Shown here piece by piece: positions 1 to 10,304 of a stretch of DNA of 64,000 bases. This stretch comes from Ulva prolifera (Eukaryota; Chlorophyta; Ulvophyceae; Ulvales; Ulvaceae). Both the position numbers and the translations under genes were made by a program. Positions within the stretch are counted from its first letter, which is position 1; each line of letters opens with the position of its first letter. A model generated the notes under the pieces. It worked only from the letters and a program-made list of their open reading frames with translations. It was not told the DNA's origin and searched no databases. Location: assembly GCA_023078555.1 (NCBI GenBank), contig CM041203.1, forward strand, positions 5,044,538-5,108,537, written 5' to 3'.

Positions 1-392
1 ACCCCTCCTGACGCAGCGAGACAGATCAACCCCGGCGGACTGAAGCTCGACGCTGCAGCGTGGGTTGCCTTGGCCAGGCAAAGTTTCGCAGCACCGTCAG
101 ACCCCCAGACACCCCTTATCCCCAGACAAGTAGCGCCTGCCGGATTATGGCGCCGCGTGAACCCTGCAGCCCGTGCGCTACGGGTTCGAAGCACGTCAGA
201 GCGCCGACGCTCACGCTGCGCTGCGGCAGGGGCGGGGGCCCGTAGCCCTGAGGCGGGCCCAGCACCTCCCCCCAGCTGGCACTCCACAAACCGCCACAGA
301 CCCCGGCTGCCCCGGAAGCACGCCATACCCCGGCCCAGCGCGGCCCAGCGTGGCGCAGCACGTCACAGCCCGGCCCAGCGTGGTGCAGCGCA
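1..392. other. Left flank, no gene seen
   Basis: GC-rich sequence downstream (3') of the DUF445 gene. It has short imperfect duplications such as two copies of a ccagcgtggcgcagc/ccagcgtggtgcagc phrase near 338-390. Open frames on both strands are short and look compositional. It probably holds the 3' UTR of the minus-strand gene, but no poly(A) signal could be assigned. Confidence 0.5.
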
Positions 393-3300
393 TCACAGCA
401 TGCCAAAGATAAAAAACTGCTGGATCGCGCCGGCGGCGGCACCGAGGAGGCCGCCGACGAGGATGAGCTTGAGCTCGTCGGCCTCGAAGGCGGGGCGCAG
501 GATGCCGATGAACTCGGGGGCCGGCATCGCCTGCAGCTTGTCGCGGATCGTCGCGGTGAGCTGCATCGCGTCGTCCATGTACTCAAACGTGCGCGGCAGG
601 ATGTCCGGCAGCGCCTCGTTGATGTGCTCCGTGCTCTGCATGCCGCGCGCGCGTCGGTGGCGAAAACTGACGCAGAAAGGTTGATCTTCCTGGGGAATGG
701 GCGCTAGACATCAGCAGGAACTGCTCCCACGCTGCGGTGTCACTATCTAATGCATGGCGTGGTACCTGGCCATGTACAGATAGCCGCACGTGTGATACAG
801 GACAGACTGATTTGGATGAAAATAATCAAAAAAAATTACTGCGTGTACATCCCCGGTAAACAGAAAGGGGTTTTGGAGGAACGCGCGGCTGCGCACCACC
901 CGCACGATCTCCTGCAGGCGGTCCTCCCCGACAAGCACGCCGGCGGCGAGGCGCTCCGCGACGCCGGCGGCGGCGCGCTCGCGCACGAAGCGCTCGGTCA
1001 CGCCGCGCAGCAGGCGCAGCCAGCGGTCGCGGTACGTGCCGTGCAGGATCTCGTTCCACAGCAGCGGCTGGCGCAGGAAGAAGCGCTGCGAGTTGTCCGC
1101 GATCACGACCGCCGCCTCGTGCTGCCGCTTCAGAAATAGCCCCTGCAGTCCGGGCGTCGGTACATGCTGCTGCGTTATACAAGGGAGATCTCGGAGAGGC
1201 AGGCTGCACCGCCAGGGCAACACTGCAACAGCACACCAAAGCCACCAATCACAGGACATGGTGCTGTGTGGTCCACGCATTGTGTTGAAAGAATTCCCTT
1301 GATTGCGACTCGAGCGTTCACTTGCGACTTTCACTATACGCCACCCCTCCCGGTCACAAACCCACACGATCTTCACAGACCCGAGAACTCCTTCAACACT
1401 GTCTGTATTAGCTGACGGTTCTTTTTAATCTGGGCGGAGATCACGTTGGTTTACACAAAGCTGGGCGGAGATCACGTTGGTAGCGCCGGGCACAGCACGG
1501 GGGCAGCACGGCGCACCTGGAGGGTGAAGCAGCCGAGGCTGCGCGGGTGCGCGGGCTCGAAGATGAGCTTTAGAGCGACCCAGTTGGTGCCGTAGCCGAC
1601 AAGGAAGCCGGCGACCGGCAGCACCCATACGCCCTTGTAGAAGAAGTACACCAGTGCCTGCACTCTCCGCCCGGCAATCACTCCGGGGGCACCTTTCTGG
1701 AGGCAGTCATTCTGGAGGCAGTCACTCCGGGGGCACCTTTCTGGAGGCAGTCACTCCGGGGGGCACCGGGGGGCTCGCGGACGCGAGGCACGCACGGGGA
1801 CCGTGGCTGCGGAGCTTGGTGACCCAGCTCCGACTCGATTGCCGTACGGAACTGCGGGCAGATTTGTGAGGAGCCCGTTCAACAGGTGGCGCCCCGAGGG
1901 CACACGGAGGGTGCCCGGATGTACGCTGATATGAGTGATCGCAGGTACACCAGCGTCTGCTCACACCGGCCGGCGGCCGCGCTGAGGGCACCGTGGACTC
2001 GAATCGGAGGGTTCCCACAAAGAAATAAAATTAAATACCTGTGGGGTCTGGCTGAACCTGGTGTCATTACACAACAGATCTGCAACGGTAGCCCTGGCAA
2101 TCTGGGCTGACAGATGGCATGCCGCTAAAACACGGCGGGTGGTCACGGGACGCATCCGAGTGCCTCGCTGCTGTGAGTGAGCACAGTGGAACACCATGAA
2201 AACACCGGAACGGCACGTAGCCTGCTGCGGGGGTGGTTCGAGCGCCTGCACACCTGCATTACGCCGAAGAGGAAGCCGAAGTAGAGGCCGGAGCGCCGGA
2301 TGAACACAAACTCGCGGCCGCCGGTCGTGAGGAACATGTCGTTGAGGATCGTCTTGTCCGCGAGCACGATGCGGACCATGCTGCCGCGCAGGTCGACGAC
2401 GTCGAGGATGTCGCGCTGCAGCGCGCGCATGAGCGCGACGACGTACGCGCCCGCCTCGCGCTGCGCGGCCGTCGTCACGGCGTGCCGCACGCCAGGCGAG
2501 AGCGCGGCCCAGATGTCCGGGAGCTGGGCGCGCGCGACGGCCTCCACGAGCGTGCGCGTCGTCTCCTACAGGTATGTACGCCTGTAGTTACAAAGGACAG
2601 TTGCCGGGCGCGCCACCGGGTGTCGGAATCCACTCGCAAATCCACTCACTCATTCATGGGACTAGGGCAGACATGAGCGCGTACCACAGCCCTGCCGGTG
2701 ATTTCAGCCAAGGATTGAAGCCCTGCACGGAGCCCATACGCATTCCCTTTGCACAACGCCACACTCAACCGGCGCAAAACATTCGTCACAAACACCATGG
2801 TCCTGCAGGTATGTATGCATGTATGCCGTGGTATGGGGCCACATGCATGACGACCATATGCCATGTATGTGTGCCATATGCCACGTGCGTGGTGCAAGGA
2901 CAAAGCCGAAGAGGCCGGTAGCACCGCCAGGGCAACGCACAAGCACACCATATGCCATGTGTATTTGCCATATGCCATTTGTGCATCCTACAAGTGCGAT
3001 TAGATAACCATGTGTATGAGGACATGGCCACATGCTTGAGGACAAACTGGCGAAGTCGTCCTCGTTCACTTGACAAAAAATGTAGAAAAAATAAAAGCTT
3101 TTTGAAGACTTGACATCTTCGGTGTTCGGGATCGGTGTATGGCAATGCAGCGCGGGCGTCGAGGCTGCTGGCGGCCGGGCGCGGGCGCGTGTGTGCCACG
3201 GCGTGGTGGCAGATGTGGATTGTTTAAAATACGCATGTGCGCCTGATTTACGCATGTGCGCCTGATTTACACGTAGCGCTGTCCATAGACACATCGACGA

Positions 3301-5646
3301 CATCATGTGGGGCACGCTTTGTTGCGTGTTGCCACCGCATGCGCTGTGGCAAATGAAGGTGTGCGTTTCAGTGCCTGTGAGCATGGCACCGTGCATGTGG
3401 GGATTCGTGTGTGCGGGGAGGGAGGTGTCTGCTCTTGGGTGAAAACACTGGCTGCGCAGCCTTGCAGGTGTCCTGTATTGGGTGACGGTTGCAGTGTGGC
3501 TTGATTGTGCTGTGTTTCCATGTCGTGCCGGCGGTGCAATCTGCCTGTCAGACTTGGTCCTTGCAACACAGGTCCAATGGGTTGAGGACGGATTAAAAGC
3601 TACCCCCTCCGTTTCAGGAGGTCGTGGGTTCGATTCTGCGTGCGCTTTGGGGAATCGAAACGGCCGTACGTGACCACCTCGCTTAGCACAGGAGGAGGCC
3701 CTGTGAGTTGCGTACGGTCGTCTGAGGGGGGTTTCCAGGTGGTTTACCCCTTCGGCATATGTGGTCCCGTTAATTCGGAGTTGTCAATGTCCAATAGGAT
3801 ACGGCTCAGTAAATTTAGGTTTACTTTTCTTTACAGGTGCAGAGAAGCACATATGCAGATCGGTGGTCTGGAAAGAGGATGGAAAGAGGATACACAATTG
3901 AGATGCAGAGGCCTATCAGATGTACAGTGCCACTGCTAATCAACAGCACTTCTTCACTCACTTATTGAAAATTTTGGGCAGTGCTGTAGGTAGCGCAGTG
4001 TGCTGCAGCTCTGGATGTGATTAGTTGTTGATGGAGTGTGTTACAAAGACAAAGGCAGCAAGGCGGGCAGTACCGTGAAAGAACCAAGCAGACGAAGCAC
4101 ACACCCAGACACCCACGCACGCAACACCCACCACGCCCAGAAAACCCATCACCGGCGCAGCAAACGACACAGATCCGCAGACCGCCAAGCACACACCCAC
4201 ACACCCATACAAGACCCCACGGCCCACACACAACAACACAACCGCTAACACCACAACGCCCGCCGCCGTACGATGGAGTGTGTATGTGTGCAGCTGGTGC
4301 AGGAGAGTGTCAGGCAGAAAGTGCAAGGTGCTACACCTGGCACTTCGTCGTGCAGTGCTCTGGCACAGTCTCGTCTTTCTACTGTGCAATGGATTTGCGA
4401 GGCAAACCAGCAAATCAGATCACTGCCCGTCTGATTGTTTGACGTGCAACATGGTGCATCTCAGAACTGTATGCGCGCGGGCAAGAACTGCATTGAGATG
4501 CACAGCCAGCAGTCTCCCAATGGAGCTCTTGCCGTCCTGCAGAACTGGGGCCAGGGAGGCGGATTGCAGGGTGCGAGAATGCACAGTCAAAAGGTGGTTC
4601 CCATCTATATGAGGTATTTCAGAGGCGGGGACAAGCGCAGGGCGGGTAACAGGCAGACTTGTACTTGCGTGTACGGCCATGGTACAGCATAGCGTCCGGA
4701 TGTCATGGCACTGCTAGCCCGGAAGGAATGAGCGACCATCATGACACTCGCGAGCACACTTCAGAGCAATGACGACACTATCACTTGTTGAAAGATGTGA
4801 CTCAACGGGTGATAATGTTCGCGGTACAGGTCGTGGACCGTGGATCGTCAGCTGTCGACGGACACAGCTTCTGCGCTCTCAAGTGCACAAGAAGATGCCA
4901 ACGGGCCTGTGTTGATCATGATAGAAATTTTAATTTGTACATGTTTCCAGTGTAGCTATAACTATGCACATCCCGGTGGACAGCTGAACGTTCCTTCATG
5001 CGCCGGTCACGCACAGGTATGTGACGCATCTGCAACCAACAGCTGCGAGAGGCACATCCGTGAGCAACCAAAGCTTCAAAATCTTGGAAGTCGCTCATTA
5101 TGAGCTTCTCTGCCGACATTGGCAGTGTAACCACTGTCTTTTGGGGGAAGATGAGTGCTAGCATGTGCTCCACCGAGCAGATTCCATGCATACGGCAAAG
5201 ACTCATATGTTGGGATGGGGTCATTTGCTTGCGGCATCGCCAAGTAGCACAGGGCAATGTGCACTTAGGAACGCAGCAAGCTGTGGACGTTGTGAATATG
5301 TCGAAGGACATATGTCAGCTTTGCTGCAGGGATCTCAGGAGCCTTCGCACCTGCATCTCGTCTGCAGTGAGCTCTGAAACCTTCTCGGGATCAATTCGTG
5401 AAAATATCTCCTCTACATCTAGGACCTTCTGGATGAAGGCATCGTATAGCATGCCCGTCATCATCCCGGCTTTGGAAGGTATGATGCCTTGCCATCCAAA
5501 TAGGCCCCATGGCTGACCTTCGACTCGAAAGAGTTCCAGGGGCCAGAATTCCAGCGGATTGAAGGTCATCCATACCGCCAGCACGTTTGTGAAATACCCC
5601 ACCAGGGCACTTAACACAGGAATGAGTATGTAGATCCAAAATGGGT
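393..5646 (-). CDS. DUF445 family membrane protein (multi-exon)
   Basis: Recognised as the DUF445 family (bacterial YheB-like membrane proteins, also in algae and plants), biochemical function unknown. Coding exons, 5' to 3': 5646-5351, 2565-2254, 1657-1517, 1142-897, 635-393. All four introns are phase 0 with GTGCGN/GTGTGC donors, and the exons join into about 411 codons. Family landmarks in order are a first membrane segment reading LSALVGYFTNVLAVWMTF, then WQGIIPSKAG, GGREFVFIRRSGLYFGF, GFLVGYGTNWVALKLIFEP, GLFLKRQHE, and the C-terminal LRPAFEADELKLILVGG followed by the last hydrophobic segment. The 2565-5350 intron is 2.8 kb and packed with repeats. The start is unsettled: exon 5351-5646 needs one base from an upstream exon, or the frame may simply run open to an ATG at 5740. 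The long intron could hide an extra exon, but the two flanks already read as continuous family sequence. Confidence 0.87.
1172..1240 (+). repeat. Repeat B, copy in DUF445 intron
   Basis: Dispersed repeat built around an ATACAAGG-like start and a CACCGCCAGGGCAAC core, then A/C-rich sequence. It lies in the 1143-1516 intron, antisense to the gene. It is closest to the copy at 2889. Confidence 0.6.
1430..1480. repeat. Direct 21-base duplication
   Basis: The same 21 bases (ctgggcggag... ending cacgttggt) occur at 1430-1450 and again at 1460-1480, just downstream of the 1517-1657 exon in transcript sense. A local duplication inside an intron with no evident role. Confidence 0.85.
1679..1770. repeat. 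Minisatellite, 29-base unit
   Basis: A 29-base unit (cactccgggggcaccttt followed by ctggaggcagt) occurs at 1679-1707 and 1723-1751, with a truncated unit between them and a partial unit after. It lies in the 1658-2253 intron of the DUF445 gene, close to the exon edge. Confidence 0.85.
2586..2625 (+). repeat. Repeat B fragment
   Basis: Carries TTACAAAGGACAG followed by TGCCGGGC, nearly identical to a fragment at 14732. It lies at the edge of the 2.8 kb intron of the DUF445 gene. Confidence 0.5.
2889..2952 (+). repeat. Repeat B copy
   Basis: Reads TGCAAGGACAAAGCCGAAGA and then GTAGCACCGCCAGGGCAAC. It is the clearest copy of the family and shares the accgccagggcaac core exactly with the copy at 1172. 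It lies in the large DUF445 intron. Confidence 0.65.
3231..3268. repeat. 19-base tandem duplication
   Basis: acgcatgtgcgcctgattt occurs twice in direct succession (3231-3249, 3250-3268) within the large DUF445 intron. Confidence 0.9.
3505..3570 (-). repeat. Repeat B copy, inverted
   Basis: On the minus strand it reads TTGCAAGGACCAAG and later TTGCACCGCCGGCACGAC. It abuts the 5' end of the SINE at 3571. Confidence 0.5.
3571..3836 (+). repeat. SINE, fullest copy (tRNA-like head)
   Basis: The 5' part resembles a tRNA: a box-A-like TGGGTTGAGGACGG near 3579, an anticodon-arm-like CCTCC/GGAGG pair near 3607-3621, and a good box B (GGTTCGATTC, 3627-3636). A tRNA-unrelated body follows, ending in GGATACGGCTCAGTAAATTT and a T-rich tail. 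A diverged copy lies at 25076, and 3' fragments lie at 30730, 44449, 51051 and 54360. That repetition argues for a retroposed SINE and not a tRNA gene. It sits in the large DUF445 intron, antisense to the gene. Confidence 0.75.
4039..4255 (+). repeat. Repeat B copy with long CA-rich tail
   Basis: Begins TTACAAAGACAAAGGCAGCA, has AGTACCG where other copies have AGCACCG, then runs into about 150 bases of CA-rich sequence. The tail resembles that of the copy at 28592, suggesting the full element is near 200 bases. Confidence 0.5.
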
Positions 5647-6662
5647 CTGCATTGCATTGCAGGCCATCAGCAGCCTGTTGGGCCCATGGTCTACATGGCG
5701 AGATGCATGAACATGGTACACTAACAGCGCAACAGTACACACACTGAAATTTTTCCTGCCCTCATTGGCTACGCTGGGGACAGTCCATGCCGTGGGAGTC
5801 AAGTCGCACATGTGGCACACGCACCTGACATGGTTCAAGCGCAGTTCCACAGGCTGGCATGGCCGAGTCTATCGACAGCTGCAATTCATGTAAATGTTAC
5901 GAATTGTATGATCGCCAGTATGGCGCTATACTCGCACAGCGGCATCATCATCAGCTGCACTGCCAAGCACAAACGCCCACACGAAGCGCAGTCATTCGTT
6001 GCACAAGTTCAAGCGCAGTGACTGCAACAAGCCGTCAAAAATGAGATCTGCTTCTAAAGGCGGCAACGCTTCAGGTGCATGTTCTTCTCAGAACAGAGCC
6101 CCTGAATCAGGGCAGGCGATAACGTGAGCAGTGGGGCGGTGAGCACGCCGTTTCTGTCTACGTTCACCAGTCAACGACAGCTGATCCGTATGCCACAGCG
6201 CCTTCAATTACTTGTGGTATTACGTTGTCGTTTCGCATCTTTGCAATTCGGCCGATGGATGCATGGGTGCGACACAAGCGCGTCCAGGGCAAGCACTTCT
6301 CCATGGCGTCACGTCGTTGGCATGGAACAGCAACCTTTCACTTGAAAACCGCCCAGCCTGGGTGTCAATCATGTGTTCGCGCCCTGATGGTCCTATCTGC
6401 CCAGTGCTCCTCGTGTACCAGCCGTGATTGTTGACTGACCACGCTGACACACCACCTACTGACTGCCGAGGTCAACTCAAACATACATCATGATAGCATG
6501 CCCTTGGAACATGCCGACACAATGCCAAATATATGGTCAACCTACATGCAGCTCCAACACATTGCAACAACGTCACCTGCATTGAATTCGACTCCTGTGC
6601 ACTAGGAGGTCTAAACCAGGCCTTCAGCTGCAACCAACAGCCCACTACCGACTGCGACCCCA
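5647..6662. other. Between DUF445 and apgM
   Basis: The left part should hold the DUF445 promoter and any short first exon, and the right part the apgM 3' UTR (both genes on the minus strand). A minus frame extends the DUF445 exon to an ATG at 5740. Other frames are short and unconvincing. No repeat was recognised. Confidence 0.5.
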
Positions 6663-9600
6663 TCAGCGCTGTAGAACCTGCAGTATCAACGGCATCAACT
6701 CACTGCCCGGGAACCTGCCCAAGCTCCCCGCTGCCGCTGCCACCTCATCAAACAACCTCACCTCATCTCCTCCCGCCCCTTCGCCCACCGGCTCCACACC
6801 CCCTCCACCACGCCCCCTGCCCTGCCCCAACCCGAGCACGCCCTCCCGCCGTGCCTTCTGCTCCCGCGCCTGCTGCTCCAGTTCCTCCGTCGGGACGACG
6901 TCGTGCTGTGTCATGCTGTGCAGGCACCCGAGGGGGATTGCGGCGACTGCAGCCGGGCCGAGGGCCGCAGCCACGTCAGCAACGTCCGCGATGGCCAGCG
7001 GCACCGGCTCGTGCGAGTGGTCGCCGAACATGACCGGCGTGCTGTGGTCTCCGGTCACCAGGATGCTGTACCGCGTCTCTGGGTTCCTCTGCATGAGTGC
7101 CACAGCAGCATGCGACAGTGTCATTCAGTGCAATCTAGACATCAGCCGCAATCACAATCATCACAATGCCACCGTCCTGATGACTGCTTGACCTCCACGT
7201 GTCCATGCAGTTGCAGCAGCCCACGTCACCACGCTGACTTTCATGACTGGCTGCACAGAGCAAATTCTGCGGGCTCGTAGTAATCGGCAGGCATGCGCCG
7301 AAACAGCGATGGAAACACACCAGAGCATTCCGCACAAGCAAAGATCTCGCGAGAAGAAGCACTCACGGCAATGGCCAGAGCATGTTTTGCGCGCCGCTGA
7401 AACAGAATGTCCGCCAAACAGACGCTCATGCATCACGCCACCACCGTTTTGTGACACGTACACGCGCTGTGGGGCACACGGGGCACCATCAGGCACCAAT
7501 CCTACTGTCAGCACACCAACAGATAAACGCATCCTGCAATTGCAAGCTCGGGCCACTCCATGGCAGAGCACCAGAGTAGACTACGAAGCACTGCAAAGAC
7601 AGCATGTGGTTGGGTTGGGTCCTGGTAAAGTGTCCATGGAGCACGCATGCAAGCCAAGAGCGCACCTGCTCTGCCTCATGCAGCCGGCGCACAATCTGAG
7701 CCACAAGGCCGTCCATCACCTCCAGGTACCTCACCCGCAGCTGCCACAGCCGGTCATGGCCGCAGTCATCAACCGCCTTCACATGCACAAAGCCAAAGTC
7801 AAAGGCGCCGTCCCCACCCTCCCCATCCGCCGCCGCACACACGGCCTCCGTCTCAAACACGGAATCATCCGCCGAGGGGGGTGCCGCCGGGAGCGCGGCG
7901 CCGTCGGCACGCGCCGCATGCACCTGATCGGCAGGGGCGTGCGCGACGGGGGGCCCTCCGCCGGCGCGCTCCGCAGTGCCGCCACAGCGGCCCTCCTCCA
8001 TGGACCCCACCCCCGACGCCGCACCCTCGCCTGCCGCAGCGGAGCCGGAGGCGGAGCCGTTGCGGACTTCGCCGCCGCTGGGGCAGCTGCCGGGTGCACG
8101 CCCGGTTGCCGCAGCGGCAGGCGGAACGTGCGCGGCGCATGTGTCGCCTGCCGCCGTGGCGCCTATCAGCGCCGCGCAGATGGCTGCGGCCTTGAGGTGG
8201 AAGCGGGAGTCGTACGAGCCCGTGGTGCCCGGCACTTGCAGCCAGTGTATCCCCAACGTCATGCCGAGGCCTGCAGGTCTGCGTTTTGTTGGGACGCCGC
8301 CGTGCTCACTACATTGGATGCGCATGATTCTCATATGTCCTTGACTGTGGCGTCATAGGATGTGTGCGCAGGTGTGGCGGCCGTGTGAGAGATTGTGACG
8401 CGGACAGGTTGATGTGAGGTGTGAGCAGAGCCAGGTGATATGACGCTGTGCTGATGGCACATCGGGAATAGGGCCATTTGTTTGTCACCGAGTGGCATAT
8501 CTAGTGCTGTTGTTGATCAGTCGATGCGCCACTCGATACAATGAGCAGCGGCCTTGGGAGTGCCAGCCCTGATGGAAGCGTTGGTGACATTAACCTGCGG
8601 GGGCGGAGCCAGCAGCGCTGGCAGCATAAGTGACTCAAACATGCAGTGGCGGAGCCAGCAGCGCTGGCAGCGTAAGTTGAGTGGCAGTGCATTGCAGTGG
8701 CGCACCCCCGAGGATCTTGGTTGGGGACACCATGCAGGCCCGCAGGCCATGGCGCTCCTGGAAGGATGGCAGCTTCATGCGCATGCCTGCGCCCCGCAGC
8801 AGCACCACCGTCGCTGGCCTCTTCCCTACCCTCACCCGCTCTTGGTTCACAGGATGGTCGGCAAGCACAGCTCTCATTCGGTCCGAGGCGTGGTTCACCA
8901 GAGCAGCTGTGAATTGAGCCTGCAGGCACACACCATATGATCAGTAGCGACCAAGCAGGCTGGGTAGCCTGAGTGAGGTAGCCTGCAGCCAGCGGATAGG
9001 TGCTGTGAGGCGTGGATAGACGTACTTCTGGAGTGCCATCCGTGGCGTTACTTGTGCGGAGGCGGAGGTTGTCCTTGAGTGGGTCTGTGTCAGTTATTGC
9101 ATCAGACAGCCCTGGGCCTTTGATGACGACTCCACAGCGATGCTCAGTGGCGTATTTGACTTGGATGCGGTGGTTTGGATAATCAGGGAGATGCAGACCT
9201 GGAGGAGTTGCCCACTTCAGAGCAGCTCGGAAGGCAATGATGGTGTCTGGAAACCGGCAGATGGGTCACTGTACCTTACAGCTGCAGGAGGCAATGCTCA
9301 CCGTCCAGGGCTGTACAGAGAGCTGGTCCTTCTACGTCAAAGGTTCGGTCGACTCGGCGGTGGGTGACAACTCCAGTGGACTCATCCAGTGTGGCAAAGT
9401 TGCTCTTGAAAGCGATGTCACCGGGATCAACTGAGCAGCCAGCCCCCATGCTCTCGAAAGCTCCACGCCCTCTATATGTCTCCCTTGGATCGTACCCAAA
9501 TATGCTTAGATGTGCCGTGTCAGAGCCGCAAGCACGCCCTGGCTCAACTGAGTCCATTAATCCGTTTATTCCGCATGCTGCACGAAGACAGCGTTAGATA

Positions 9601-9763
9601 TCAGGGCCAAATCGAAGGCAGGATTAAAATAATCGTTTTTCGCACCTGCAACGGTGTCCATCACAGGTGTCCGTGCAATCTGCAGAGGCGTCATGTGCAT
9701 GAGCTGCGGTAATGCCACATCACCAATTCCATCGATCAACAGGAACACAATCTTCCTTGACAT
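6663..9763 (-). CDS. Archaeal-type 2,3-bisphosphoglycerate-independent phosphoglycerate mutase
   Basis: Interconverts 3- and 2-phosphoglycerate without 2,3-bisphosphoglycerate; archaeal-type apgM family within the alkaline phosphatase superfamily. Exons, 5' to 3': 9763-9646, 9577-9302, 9198-9026, 8919-8706, 8270-7666, 7088-6663. They sum to 604 codons in one frame. Motifs in order: N-terminal VFLLIDGIGD (metal-binding Asp), ACGSDTAHLSIFGYDP (family nucleophile region), RGRGAFESMGAG, KYATEHRCGV and TDPLKD, LADHPVNQER, VVLLRGAG, HWLQVPGTTG, FVHVKAVDDCGHD and LVTGDHSTP (metal ligands), then LGRFPGSELMPL near the end. Every expected metal-site motif is present. The oddity is an Ala/Gly/Pro-rich insertion at about residues 298-414 and a second loop expansion near residues 497-570. 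No clear transit peptide, so a cytosolic enzyme is likely. Confidence 0.94.
8602..8671. repeat. Two copies of a 24-base intron repeat
   Basis: ggcggagccagcagcgctgg plus cagc occurs at 8602-8625 and 8648-8671. The bases after each copy (ataagt/gtaagt) and the nearby gcagtggcg phrases also repeat. It lies in the apgM intron 8271-8705, next to the donor of the 8706-8919 exon. Confidence 0.85.
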
Positions 9764-10304
9764 AGGTAATATTTCCTGTTGTAGTGATTGATAGTAATTT
9801 CAGGTGTTGATTGGCCCTGCCAACGACCAAGTTGCTGAGAGACGCAGAAACGTAGCCACTCACTCCGACCTTCTACCGCTATCTGTAGTTCCACCTCATA
9901 ATAGCAATAATAGATTTTTGGCTGTTACTCTGTTCCGTCACGGCGATACTGCTGCCTGTCTCGTCGGTGGTAGCGCATTCCGCTTGTGTGTCTACCAGAA
10001 TCCTGCCTCACGAGCTGGAAGACCAACAGCCTTGCATGCAATTGCACCGCAGAAACGGCCATGCTTGGTGTGAACGCAGCCGATGCGGGCACCAGCTTCG
10101 TCGGAGACACATTTTCCAAGTCAATCTTGACGTGTGCGAGGTTCGCCGGCATGAAGTGCTCAAGCTCGCAATTGCACGCGGATACACACTGAAACATAGC
10201 GGACTACTGTCGTGACCACACTGCCCCGCGATCAACAATGCTGTCCATTGAAACGTTTCATTCAACATATTCTGTTTATGAATTGTGCATGCAAGCTGTT
10301 TCAG
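9764..10304. promoter_or_regulatory. Divergent intergenic region, apgM / 10.3 kb gene
   Basis: Separates the apgM start codon (9763, minus) from the first supported exon of the plus-strand gene (10305). It should hold both promoters and possibly a non-coding or short first exon of the plus gene, because exon 10305 follows a TTTCAG acceptor. No TATA box or other element was identified. Confidence 0.45.

Noticed and set aside
3571-3650. tRNA gene with a good box B
   Set aside because: The head lacks a convincing acceptor stem, and the same head and body recur at 25076, so it is a SINE.
7243-8358. 371-codon plus ORF over apgM
   Set aside because: It is the antisense shadow of the apgM exon 7666-8270, which carries the conserved metal-site motif on the minus strand.
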